From positions 4,434,501 through 4,498,500 of the forward strand of contig NC_015422.1 of the NCBI RefSeq assembly GCF_000204645.1: a stretch of 64,000 nucleotides of DNA. Reading direction: 5' to 3'. Under the pieces are notes generated by a model, which saw only the letters and a list, made by a program, of their open reading frames with translations, did no database searches and was not told the origin of the DNA. This stretch comes from Alicycliphilus denitrificans K601 (GTDB taxonomy: Bacteria > Pseudomonadota > Gammaproteobacteria > Burkholderiales > Burkholderiaceae_C). Positions 44,395 through 53,879 of the stretch are shown here, in pieces (the first letter of the stretch is position 1; every line of letters begins with the position of its first letter). The position numbers and the translations under genes were made by a program.

Positions 44395-45537
44395 TCAGAA
44401 GCTAGTCCTGATGCCCATGCCGTAGCCGGTGCCGCTGCCGAACGGCGTGCCGGCACCGAAGGCGGTCTGCAGGCCTGGCTGCCCACCGCCGTTGCCGCCC
44501 AGGAAGGTGTAGGTGCCGTTGTTCCTGTTGCGGATGTACGAAGCCGATGCGTACAGAGCGGTACGCCTGGACAGGTTGTACACATAGCCCGCCGCGATCT
44601 GGCTGGCTCCGTCGCGGGTCGCGTTGTTCTGCCTGACGGCGTTGTAGGCGAGCGGGATGTAGCCGGGGCCGGCGTTGATCGTGGCGGCAAGGCCCCAGTG
44701 GTCGTGCCGGGTGCCGGGGGCGCTGGAGTCGTTCGCCCCCACGTGGGCCATCAGCCTGGCCGCGCCGATGTCGTACGAGCCGCCCAGGTTGAAGCTCTCG
44801 AAGGTGCTGTACCCCCGGGCGGCATCGGCGGCATATGCCGGCCCCTTCGACCGCGCATAGGACAGCGCGACATTGAGCGGACCGCCGGCGTAGCCGATGC
44901 GCCCGCCGGAGTACTGGCCCCGGGCCGGCGCGCCGCCGGCGTTTTCCGCGAAGGCGTGCATCAGCTGGACATAGACGCCCCGGCCGATGGCGGACTGGGC
45001 ATTGGGCGCGAAGCCCCACTGGTACTGGATGGTGTTGCTGATGCGGCTGAAGCTCAAGGGGTTTGCACCGGCGAACCCATTGGCGCCGCCGCCGGAGGTG
45101 ATATTCGCACCACTACCGGGGCCGGCGGTGAAGAACGGATCGAACACGACGTGGTTCCACCACGATGGAGGCGTGTCGCGCCCCAGGCGGACTTCGCCGA
45201 ACCTGCCCGCGATGCTTACCGTGCCGCGGCGTCCGAAGGCCAGGCCGCCGTTCGTCGATGGATTGCCGTTGCCGCTGGAGCTGCCCGCGCCGACATCGTT
45301 GAGCAGGGCCGCTTCCAGCCAGAAGTGGGCCGACAGGCCGCCGCCCAGGTCCTCCGTGCCGCGAAAGCCGAGCGAGCTCGGGCCAAGGCCGCTGGTGTCC
45401 AGCATCGTCTTGCCGAGACCACCCTGGCTGTAACGGGCAACGCCCGCGTCCACGACGCCGAACAGCGCCACCGAAGATTGGGCCGAGGCCGCACCGGCGA
45501 GGATGAGGGCGGCTAAAGTAACCAGGTTCTTTTTCAT
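44395..45537 (-). CDS. Gram-negative porin (OmpC/Omp32-like, betaproteobacterial)
   Basis: 380 residues. Signal peptide MKKNLVTLAALILAGAASAQ, then the betaproteobacterial porin opening SSVALFGVVDAGVARYS and LGFRGTEDLGGGLSAHFWLE; the protein ends GYGMGIRTSF with the terminal phenylalanine that barrel proteins need. It forms a trimeric outer-membrane pore, often anion-selective (Omp32 of Delftia). As first gene of the sulfatase/aromatic operon it may admit the sulfated, negatively charged substrate. ATG 45537 follows an A/T-rich promoter region shared with the GntR gene. Confidence 0.92.
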   Translation of the reverse strand: MKKNLVTLAALILAGAASAQSSVALFGVVDAGVARYSQGGLGKTMLDTSGLGPSSLGFRGTEDLGGGLSAHFWLEAALLNDVGAGSSSGNGNPSTNGGLAFGRRGTVSIAGRFGEVRLGRDTPPSWWNHVVFDPFFTAGPGSGANITSGGGANGFAGANPLSFSRISNTIQYQWGFAPNAQSAIGRGVYVQLMHAFAENAGGAPARGQYSGGRIGYAGGPLNVALSYARSKGPAYAADAARGYSTFESFNLGGSYDIGAARLMAHVGANDSSAPGTRHDHWGLAATINAGPGYIPLAYNAVRQNNATRDGASQIAAGYVYNLSRRTALYASASYIRNRNNGTYTFLGGNGGGQPGLQTAFGAGTPFGSGTGYGMGIRTSF

Positions 45538-45641
45538 GTCGAGTGGTTCGCACGTTGGGGATGAAGCCAGGCAATGACCGAATCGATGAGCGGAAGGGGT
45601 CGCCTGCGGCGGCTCGGGCCCTCGCACCACCCGGTCAATAT

Positions 45642-45686
45642 CTATCATTTGAAGAAATATATATTTTGATGTTTTGTATATGATAG
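45642..45686. promoter_or_regulatory. Palindromic A/T-rich promoter-operator between porin and GntR genes
   Basis: CTATCAT (45642-45648) and ATGATAG (45680-45686) are perfect inverted arms, and the 12-base palindrome AAATATATATTT (45655-45666) lies between them, followed by TTTTGTATATGAT. GntR/FCD regulators bind short A/T-rich palindromes of the TGTATA type, so this is the likely site controlling both divergent genes. Confidence 0.55.
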
Positions 45687-45733
45687 GGAAATCCCTAGCT
45701 TTTCCGCTCGACTCTTGCCGAATGATCTGATCC

Positions 45734-46432
45734 ATGTCTTCCGCCCCCGTCACGATCGACACCGATCCCCCGCGCACCATGGCCTCGGCCCTGGCCGACA
45801 GCCTGCGCGGCGACATCATCAAAGGCGTGCATGCGCCCGGCGCCAAGCTAGCTATCAAGGAGCTGTGCCAGCGCTACGACGCGGGGGCGATCCCGATGCG
45901 CGAGGCGCTCTCCCGGCTGGCGACCAGCGGCCTGGTCGTGGCGCAGGACCAGCGCGGCTTTCGCGTGGCGGATGTTTCGCGCGCCGAGCTCGAAGACATC
46001 ACGGACGCGCGCATCCACATCGAGTGCGAGGCCCTACGCCGCTCCATCACCCGGGGCAGCCTGGACTGGGAGGAGCGCCTGGTCGGCGCCCAGCACCGGC
46101 TGCTGCGCCTGTCGATGCTTACGGGCGACGGCAACATCGACGCGGCGTGGGAGAGCGCGCACGACGCGTTCCACATCGCGCTCATCAGCGGCTGCGGCTC
46201 GCACTGGCTGGTGGATCTGGCCAGGATGCTGCGCGACCAGACGGCGCGCTACCGCTACCTGTCCATCACCCCCGGAGGCGAGCCCCCGGAGTCCAAGCGC
46301 GACGTCACCGCCGAACACCGCGCCATGGCCGAGGCCGCGCTGGCGCGCGACGCCGACCAGGCCTGCGCACTGCTGGCCGAGCATCTGCAGGCCACGACAC
46401 GGCTCGTGCTCAGCAACGCGCTGCGTGCCTGA
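45734..46432 (+). CDS. GntR family transcriptional regulator, FCD (FadR) subfamily
   Basis: 232 residues. N-terminal winged helix around residues 20-80: LADSLRGDIIKGVHAPGAKL then CQRYDAGAIPMREALSRLAT, where the common SRTPVREAL is replaced by AIPMREAL, a variant seen in GntR proteins of aromatic operons. The C-terminal FCD domain holds metal/ligand histidines in SAHDAFHIALISGCG, VTAEHRAMAEAAL and LLAEHLQATTR. Divergent from the porin-led operon and almost certainly its regulator, with a ring-fission acid or the imported compound as probable effector. No other target is obvious. Confidence 0.9.
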   Translation: MSSAPVTIDTDPPRTMASALADSLRGDIIKGVHAPGAKLAIKELCQRYDAGAIPMREALSRLATSGLVVAQDQRGFRVADVSRAELEDITDARIHIECEALRRSITRGSLDWEERLVGAQHRLLRLSMLTGDGNIDAAWESAHDAFHIALISGCGSHWLVDLARMLRDQTARYRYLSITPGGEPPESKRDVTAEHRAMAEAALARDADQACALLAEHLQATTRLVLSNALRA

Positions 46433-46677
46433 CGCGCACGCGCGCCGGGATGGGCATCACATCCGGTTACCGTTTGCCCCCTGCCGCGGCTTGAAGCGGT
46501 GCCGGGGCGGGCACACAATCGCAGGCAGCCTCCCCTGCTATCGACTATGGGGTGGTCATAAGGCTTTGACTATCGGTGTTCAGCCGGCCAGCCTTCGATA
46601 AGGCGCCGGCTTCGCCCGGTTTTCCCGCCTTTGCCCGCGGGCCTTCCCCGCAACAATGCCCACCGGAGGAGGAGACC

Positions 46678-47064
46678 ATGGACCTGCAATACGAGCTCAA
46701 GGCCGGTAGCTATTACCTGTACGACATGCGCGAGACGCCCAGCGCCGTCACGGGCGAGCGCCGCTTCAAGCTCAAGACCGACAGCGTGGCCATCGCCTTC
46801 GACCGGCACACGGGCGAGATGCACCAGCACGGCAGCCCGGCGCGCATCCAGTCCTGGGCCACGCACCAGCGCCGGCGCCTGCGCGCCGCGGGGGCGCTCG
46901 ACGAGGCCAACGGCATCGTCGTCGTCTCGGGCCCGCTGCCCGTGGACGAGCTCAACAAATGCCTATGGATCAGCGGCTACTGCCGGCGCCTGTTCACGCG
47001 CCTGGCCACCCTGCCGCACGGTAAGCTGCAGCGCCAGGCGCAGCAGTGGAAGAAAGCGGCCTGA
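46678..47064 (+). CDS. Conserved-looking small protein of unknown function
   Basis: 128 residues, soluble, no signal peptide. A strong ribosome site (GGAGGAGGAG) just upstream fixes ATG 46678. Basic and aromatic residues are frequent (YELKAGSYYLYDMRETPSAV, WISGYCRRLFTRL); there is no motif I recognise. It is followed by a good rho-independent terminator and preceded by a 245-bp gap containing TTGACT near 46565, so it is a single-gene unit. Function not assigned; it could be a regulator or a nucleic-acid-binding protein given its basic C terminus. Confidence 0.7.
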   Translation: MDLQYELKAGSYYLYDMRETPSAVTGERRFKLKTDSVAIAFDRHTGEMHQHGSPARIQSWATHQRRRLRAAGALDEANGIVVVSGPLPVDELNKCLWISGYCRRLFTRLATLPHGKLQRQAQQWKKAA

Positions 47065-47106
47065 GGGACCGCCCACATTGCCCTGCAAGCTCTTCTTCAA
47101 ATAGCA

Positions 47107-47128
47107 AAACGGGCCTTTCGGCCCGTTT
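47107..47128. terminator. Rho-independent terminator between the 128-aa gene and the USP gene
   Basis: AAACGGGCC (47107-47115) and GGCCCGTTT (47120-47128) form a perfect nine-base-pair stem around TTTC. Ending in TTT on the plus side and carrying AAA at the other end, it can terminate both convergent transcripts. Confidence 0.85.
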
Positions 47129-47141
47129 CTGCCTACGCGCA

Positions 47142-48850
<1,709 letters not shown>

Positions 48851-48854
48851 TGGA

Positions 48855-49898
48855 TCAGCCCTGCGCGGCAGCCGCCGCGCCGCAGGCATGGCAGAACCGC
48901 GCGAACGCGCTCTTGCGCGTGCTGCAGTGCCCGCAGCGATCGAACAGCCCTATGCCGCAGTGCGGGCAGAAGTCGATCTTCTCGTTCTTCAAGTCCACCG
49001 CGCGCTCGCAGCCCGGGCACACGCCCTTGGCCTGGCGCGCCAGGGCCACGTCGTAGCTCAGCTCCTTGCGGCGCTCCTGGTCGGGCAGCTGCTCGGCCTG
49101 CTTCTGCCGCTCCAGGTAGCGGTTCAGCGCCACGATGGCGTAGCGCCCCACGAGCGCCGTGACCGCGATGCCCACCGCGTAGCGCACGTAGCCGCCATAG
49201 CTCGGCAGATAGGGCACGAGCTCGACGAAGAACGCGAACAGCGCGAAAAGGATGAAGCCCCAGACGAAGGGCCAGTACATGCTCTGGCGCTTCCTGGCGA
49301 ACAGCCAGCCCGCGGCCGCCAGCAGCGGCAGCGTGAGCGCCAGGCGGTAGAGGAACACGCGCAATTCCACCCGGCGCTGCTCGGCGGCCATCTTCTGGCC
49401 GCCCTCGCGCTCGATGGCGTCCAGGCGCTGCTGCGCGGCCTGCGCGCCCTGGCGCGCGTCCAGCAACGCCTGCTGCTGCGCCTGCACGGCCTGCTGCGCC
49501 CTGCGCTCGCCGGCCTTGAGCGCATCGAGAGCGCGGGTGCGCGCGATCACCTCTGGGTCGTGCTCGGCTCGCTGCGTGGCGCTGCGCGCGGCCAGCCAGT
49601 TGGAAAAGCCCTCGCGCTCGGCCAGGGTCTCGCTGCGCGCCTTGGCGTGCTGCAGCCGGGCTTGCTCCAGCGCCGCCTGCGCGTCCTGCTCGGCCTGGCG
49701 CGCATCCCGCACCTGTGCGCGCAGCTGCTGCGCCGCGCCCTGGTCGAGGAAATTGTCCAGCGCCAGCGGCCGCTCCACCCGGGGCAGGTCGCCCACGATG
49801 GTGCCGCCCAGGCCGATCAGGAAGCCGGCAAACACCAGCGCCACCAGCCACAGGCCGCGGCGAAACCATTTCTCCGATAAACGCAATGCCTTACCCAT
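48855..49898 (-). CDS. Membrane protein with coiled coil and C-terminal zinc ribbons, unknown function
   Basis: 347 residues from ATG 49898 (GGGAGAG upstream). A membrane helix at about 17-35 is followed by a periplasmic or cytoplasmic alanine- and glutamine-rich coiled coil (about 55-165), two or three further helices (about 180-260), and a C-terminal segment with four CxxC knuckles: CPGCERAV, FCPHCGIGLFDRCGHC and FCHACG. Zinc-ribbon tails of this type often bind other proteins or nucleic acids. I do not recognise a named family beyond zinc-ribbon domain-containing protein. It is convergent with tgt; the upstream gap carries a GATAGC repeat. Confidence 0.75.
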   Translation of the reverse strand: MGKALRLSEKWFRRGLWLVALVFAGFLIGLGGTIVGDLPRVERPLALDNFLDQGAAQQLRAQVRDARQAEQDAQAALEQARLQHAKARSETLAEREGFSNWLAARSATQRAEHDPEVIARTRALDALKAGERRAQQAVQAQQQALLDARQGAQAAQQRLDAIEREGGQKMAAEQRRVELRVFLYRLALTLPLLAAAGWLFARKRQSMYWPFVWGFILFALFAFFVELVPYLPSYGGYVRYAVGIAVTALVGRYAIVALNRYLERQKQAEQLPDQERRKELSYDVALARQAKGVCPGCERAVDLKNEKIDFCPHCGIGLFDRCGHCSTRKSAFARFCHACGAAAAAQG

Positions 49899-49923
49899 AC
49901 TGCTCTCCCGCTCGTTCACTATT

Positions 49924-49975
49924 TGTTTGATAGCTGTAAGTGCACTATACACGGGCGTTACAGCGAATTTTTATC
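49924..49975 (+). repeat. Copy of the GATAGC palindromic intergenic repeat
   Basis: TTTGATAGCTGTAAGTGC at the head and GCGTTACAGCGAATTTT at the other end; GCTGTAA (49933-49939) and TTACAGC (49958-49964) are perfect inverted arms. It lies in the divergent gap between the zinc-ribbon and PAS genes. Confidence 0.6.
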
Positions 49976-50007
49976 TGAAATGCGCTTGCCAGCGCCGCGG
50001 CAGTGCG

Positions 50008-50020
50008 CACAATGCCTGCC
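50008..50020 (+). promoter_or_regulatory. Candidate promoter for a leaderless PAS-gene transcript
   Basis: CACAAT (50008-50013) lies seven bases before ATG 50021. TTGCCA (49986-49991), five of six matches to the -35 consensus, stands 16 bases upstream of it. No Shine-Dalgarno sequence is present. Confidence 0.5.
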
Positions 50021-50434
50021 ATGAGCACCACCCCTACCCCCCCGGCCCCCTGGGAGCGCATCGTCGCCGACGTGGCCGACGCCCTGATCTACGCCGACCG
50101 CGAAGGCATCATCCGCGCCTGGAACCCGGCGGCCACGGCGCTGTTCGGCTTCGAAGCGGCCGAGGCCCTGGGCCAGAGCCTGGACCTGATCATCCCGGCG
50201 CACCTGCGCGAGGCCCATTGGCGCGGCTTCGATCGCGCGATCGCGCATGGCAGTTGCGGCCGCGAGGTGCGCACCACGCGCGGCACGCACAAGGATGGAC
50301 GCAAGCTGTATGTGGACATGAGCTTCAGCGTGGTCACGGACGGCAACGGCCAGGCGCTGGGCTCGGCCGCCATGGCCCGGGACGCGACCGAGCGCTACCT
50401 GGCCGAGCTGGCGCGGCGCAAGGCCGGGGGTTGA
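50021..50434 (+). CDS. Stand-alone PAS domain protein
   Basis: 137 residues made of a single PAS fold: IVADVADALIYADREGIIRA, WNPAATALFGFEAAEALGQS, IIPAHLREAHWRGFDRA and the PAC part RKLYVDMSFSVVTDGNGQAL ... RDATER. No kinase, GGDEF, EAL or HTH output is attached. Such isolated PAS proteins may pass a redox or ligand signal by protein contact. ATG 50021 is chosen over an in-frame start at 50003 because of the promoter spacing. The neighbours give no clue. Confidence 0.85.
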   Translation: MSTTPTPPAPWERIVADVADALIYADREGIIRAWNPAATALFGFEAAEALGQSLDLIIPAHLREAHWRGFDRAIAHGSCGREVRTTRGTHKDGRKLYVDMSFSVVTDGNGQALGSAAMARDATERYLAELARRKAGG

Positions 50435-50851
50435 GAAGACGCGCAAGCCGGCGCGACCGATCGCCCTCGCCCCCCATGGAAAAAGCAAGGGGCCAGGGAC
50501 TCGCATGATCGGCAAAAAGGCTCCAGCCCATTACTAGCAAGCGCTAGAAGCTATCAAAAGCATTGCATCACCCGCGCTCACGGCGCGATCCGGTGACGCG
50601 GCGCCCTGGCCAGCCGCGCACGAACGCGGCGGGCGGGCAGAGCACACAACCCATGAACGCAAAGGCCCGCCCGGCCGCCATGCCAGGGGTGGGTGTCGCG
50701 CGTAGCGGAGGTGCGGGCGTCTTCATCGGGCGGCAGGGCGCCCCCAAAGACCGCAATAAAACATTAAAAATACAAATAAACCCTAATCCAGGACTATTGA
50801 CGCCGAAACCCGGAACGAATCCAATCCGTTTCGTACTTTTTTTGTTCTTTT
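50435..50851. other. 417-bp gap holding a repeat copy and a promoter-like A/T-rich end
   Basis: No convincing gene. The first third carries the GATAGC repeat on the minus strand. The middle (50575-50740) is GC-rich without recognisable structure. The last 100 bases are very A/T-rich (runs at 50757-50780) and include TTGACG (50797-50802), a possible -35 for the dehydrogenase gene at 50852; the -10 would be near TCCAAT (50820-50825), which is weak. Confidence 0.5.
50510..50559 (-). repeat. Copy of the GATAGC palindromic intergenic repeat, minus orientation
   Basis: Read on the minus strand: TTTTGATAGCTTCTAGCGCT, then TTGCTAGTAATGGGCTGGAG and CCTTTTTGCC. Head, GGGCTGGAG arm and T-rich tail match the 25.40-kb copy in order and distance. 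Confidence 0.65.
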
Positions 50852-51709
50852 ATGAAAACTATTCTGCTTGGCGGCGGCATGGTGGGACAGTGCTACGCAC
50901 AAGCCCTCCAGGCCCAGGGCCACACCATCGCGGCGTTCTGTGACCACGCGCCCTCCGACGCCCTGCGCGCGCTGGCCGCACAGCTCGGCGCGCCCATCCA
51001 CGCGGCGCCCGGCCCCTGGCTGGCTGACGCCGAACTCGCCGTGAGCGCCGTCTTCGGCACGACGGCCCTCGACCTGGCGCGTGCCTCCTTCGCACACCTG
51101 CAGGCAGGCGCCCTGTACCTGGACATGACCACGGCCGACCCGCAGGCCATGCGCGAGGCCGAGGCGCTGGCACGCCAGCGCGGCGTGCGCTTCGTGGACG
51201 TGGCGATCACCGGCGCGGTCAACCTCAGCGGCGCGCGCACGCCGCTGCTGTGCGCCGGCGCCGATGCCGGCGAGGCCGCACGCCTGCTCGCGGCATGCGG
51301 CGCGCCCGTGCAGGTGGCGGGCGACCAGCCCGGCGACGCGGCCGAGCTGAAGCTGCTGCGCAGCATCTTCACCAAGGGCCTGGAAGCGCTGGCGGTGGAG
51401 TGCCTGGTGACGGCCGAACGCAAGGGCCTGCGCGAGACACTGTTCCGCGTGCTTTCCGACATCGACCAAGGCTCCCTGCGCGAGACGATGGAGTCGATGG
51501 TCCGCACCCACATCGTCCACGCCGGCCGGCGCCGCAACGAAGTCGTGGAAGCCCGGCGGCAGATGGAGCTGGCGGGCGTGCCCGCCATCGTGCTCGCGGG
51601 CGTGCAGCAGCGCTTCGAGCACACGCTGGCGCAGCAGCAGGCCCGCCCCTACGCGGGCCAGACCACGGCGGATGCGCTGGCCTGGCTGGGCGCCCCTGCA
51701 CGGCCCTGA
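50852..51709 (+). CDS. NAD(P)-dependent hydroxyacid-dehydrogenase-like protein with DUF1932 C-terminal domain
   Basis: 285 residues. Rossmann start KTILLGGGMVGQCYAQAL, with the beta-hydroxyacid dehydrogenase substrate loop reading DVAITGAVNLSGARTPLL near residue 115. The catalytic lysine region is ELKLLRSIFTKGLEALAVE (about 168-186), which is the DUF1932 junction. Family members (6-phosphogluconate dehydrogenase superfamily) oxidise hydroxyacids or reduce imines. First gene of a cluster with two Bug receptors and an RraA-type aldolase, so oxidation of an imported hydroxy acid is plausible. The start is taken at the ATG before the Rossmann motif in an A/T-rich leader. Confidence 0.82.
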   Translation: MKTILLGGGMVGQCYAQALQAQGHTIAAFCDHAPSDALRALAAQLGAPIHAAPGPWLADAELAVSAVFGTTALDLARASFAHLQAGALYLDMTTADPQAMREAEALARQRGVRFVDVAITGAVNLSGARTPLLCAGADAGEAARLLAACGAPVQVAGDQPGDAAELKLLRSIFTKGLEALAVECLVTAERKGLRETLFRVLSDIDQGSLRETMESMVRTHIVHAGRRRNEVVEARRQMELAGVPAIVLAGVQQRFEHTLAQQQARPYAGQTTADALAWLGAPARP

Positions 51710-51758
51710 CGCCGCGCCCCTCTTTCCATTCCCATCCTTCACACTGGAGACACCACCC

Positions 51759-52727
51759 ATGCGTATTTCACGCCGCCTCATCCTGGGCGCAAGCCTGCTC
51801 GCGGCCTGCACGGCCGCCCTGGCACAGGACTATCCAGCCAAGCCGATCCGCTTCATCGTGCCCTTTCCGCCCGGCGGCGGCACCGACAGCCTGACGCGGC
51901 TGGTCGCCAATAAATTGACCGAGACCCTGAAGTGGAATTTCGTGGTCGAGAACAAGCCCGGCGCCGGCGGCAACGTGGCGCTGGACACCACGGCCAAGGC
52001 CGTGCCCGACGGCTACACCCTGGTGATGGCGCAGACCGACAACGTGGTGCTGAACCCGCTGCTCTACTCCAAGCTCACCTACGACCCGGTCAAGGACCTG
52101 GTGCCCGTGGGCCTCGTCGCCAGCGGCCCCGCTGTGCTCGTGGTGCGCGCCGACTCGCCCTACAAGACGCTGGCCGACGTGGTGGCCGCCGCCAAGGCGG
52201 CTCCGGCCAAGCTCACCTTCGCCTCGCCGGGCCTGGGCACGGTGTCGCACCTGATCAGCGAGCTGTGGCAGAAAAGCTCGGGCATGAAGCTCACGCACGT
52301 GCCCTACCGGGGCCTTTCCCAGGCGCTGCCCGACGTGCTGAGCGGCCAGGTGGACATGTACATGGGCTCCATCCCCACGCTGCAGGGCCACATCAAGGGC
52401 GGCAAGGTGCGCGCGCTGGCCGTCACCACGGCCAAGCGCTCGCCCGTGCTGCCGCTGGTGCCGACCTATACCGAGTCGGGCATCCCTGGCGTGGAGCTGG
52501 CCAGCGTCTGGGGCGTGATGGCACCCGCTGGCACGCCGCAGAACGTGATCCAGCGCCTGAACACCGAGATCAACAAGGTGCTGCAACAGCCCGACACGCG
52601 CGAGAAGATCATCGCCAGCGGCGCGGTCATGCTGGGCGGATCGCCGCAGGAGATGGGCGAGCTCTACGCGGCCGACCGCCAGAAGCTGGCGCCCGTGGTG
52701 CGCGACTCAGGCACGCGGCTGGACTGA
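51759..52727 (+). CDS. Bug (TctC-like) tripartite tricarboxylate transporter receptor
   Basis: 322 residues from ATG 51759, with GGAGA ten bases upstream. Signal peptide MRISRRLILGASLLAACTAA ends ALAQD. The mature protein has YPAKPIRFIVPFPPGGGTDS and VVENKPGAGGNVALDTTAKA, the two most typical Bug motifs, then VPDGYTLVMAQTDN. Periplasmic carboxylate receptor. It starts 49 bp after the dehydrogenase gene. A second Bug gene follows directly, so the cluster has two receptors that may bind related acids. No TctA or TctB gene is nearby. Confidence 0.92.
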   Translation: MRISRRLILGASLLAACTAALAQDYPAKPIRFIVPFPPGGGTDSLTRLVANKLTETLKWNFVVENKPGAGGNVALDTTAKAVPDGYTLVMAQTDNVVLNPLLYSKLTYDPVKDLVPVGLVASGPAVLVVRADSPYKTLADVVAAAKAAPAKLTFASPGLGTVSHLISELWQKSSGMKLTHVPYRGLSQALPDVLSGQVDMYMGSIPTLQGHIKGGKVRALAVTTAKRSPVLPLVPTYTESGIPGVELASVWGVMAPAGTPQNVIQRLNTEINKVLQQPDTREKIIASGAVMLGGSPQEMGELYAADRQKLAPVVRDSGTRLD

Positions 52728-52845
52728 AGCGCTGCTATTGCCGGCACCGTTGGCACGAGGACGCGCCCCCACTCCGTCCACTGACTCACAGAGAGGGCGA
52801 CCGCCCGTGCCCTCCTTCTCCCTTACCTGATGCAGAGCCCACAGC

Positions 52846-53826
52846 ATGGCCACCTCCATCTTCTTTTCCCGCAGACGCATCGCAGCCCTCTCCTTACTGG
52901 CTCTGGCCGGCGTCGGCTGGGCACAGCCCGCACTGCCGCCAGGGCCCATCACCATGATCGTTGGCTGGCCCGCGGGCGGACCATCGGACAACGTGGCGCG
53001 GCTCATCGCAACACACATGGCCGAGGCCTTGGGCCAATCCATCGTCATCGACAACAAGGGGGGTGCCGGCGGCAATATCGGCACCGACGCGACTGCCCGC
53101 GCGCGCGCCGACGGCAGCACCATCATGCTGGCCACGGTGGCCTCGCACGGCTTGAACTCCGCGCTCTACGACAAGCTCAATCACGATCCCATCAAGGACT
53201 TCGCGCCCATAGGCATGATCACCACCTCGCCCAGCGTGATGCTCGTGCCGATGGGGTCACCCTATCGCTCGGTGCGCGAATTGATCGAGGCGGCACGCGC
53301 CCAGCCCGGCAAGCTGAACTACGGCTCGGGCGGCGTGGGCTCCAGCCAGCACTTGGCCGGAGCGAACTTCAAGAAGCTCGCGGGCGTGGATGTCGCACAT
53401 ATCCCATACAAAGGCACAGCGCCCGCCATGACCGATCTGATGGCCGGACGCGTGGATTTCGTGCTGACCACGGGCGCCATGTCCTTCATACGCTCGGGAA
53501 AGCTGCGGCCACTGGCCGTGGCGTCGCGCGAACGCCTGCCCGCGCTGCCCGACGTGCCGACCTTTGACGAAGCCGGGGTAAAGGGCTTCTATACCGACTC
53601 CTGGTACGGCTTGGTTGCCCCGGCAGGCACGCCCCGATCCGCCCTGGAAAAGCTCAACGCAGCGCTGGCCGCGGCGCTGAACAAGCCGGCCGTGCGCCAG
53701 CAGTTCATCGATCAGGGATCGCTACCCGTCACGCCCATGAAGGTGGACGAGTTCTGGGCCTTCGTGCAAAAACAGATGCCGCTGGCCGCGGAGCAGGTGC
53801 GTATCTCAGGAGCAAAAGCGGAATAG
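52846..53826 (+). CDS. Bug (TctC-like) receptor, second of a tandem pair
   Basis: 326 residues. Signal peptide (SRRRIAALSLLALAGVGWAQ) then PPGPITMIVGWPAGGPSDNV and VIDNKGGAGGNIGTDATARA. It is clearly diverged from the preceding Bug protein, not a recent duplicate: the opening motif is GWPAGGPSD in place of PFPPGGGTD. The gene uses more A/T-ending codons (for example GGA, CCA, AAA) than its neighbours, so it may have a separate origin. No clear ribosome site precedes ATG 52846. It probably delivers a second ligand to the same unlinked TctAB-type membrane part. Confidence 0.9.
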   Translation: MATSIFFSRRRIAALSLLALAGVGWAQPALPPGPITMIVGWPAGGPSDNVARLIATHMAEALGQSIVIDNKGGAGGNIGTDATARARADGSTIMLATVASHGLNSALYDKLNHDPIKDFAPIGMITTSPSVMLVPMGSPYRSVRELIEAARAQPGKLNYGSGGVGSSQHLAGANFKKLAGVDVAHIPYKGTAPAMTDLMAGRVDFVLTTGAMSFIRSGKLRPLAVASRERLPALPDVPTFDEAGVKGFYTDSWYGLVAPAGTPRSALEKLNAALAAALNKPAVRQQFIDQGSLPVTPMKVDEFWAFVQKQMPLAAEQVRISGAKAE

Positions 53827-53879
53827 CCCGCCCGATTCTCCTTACCCATCCAACTCCACCAGAACAGAGAGTCATATTC

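Noticed and set aside
50563..50943. 126-codon plus-strand open frame in the 50.4-50.85 kb gap
   Set aside because: It overlaps the start of the dehydrogenase gene in another frame, lacks a ribosome site and has no recognisable features.
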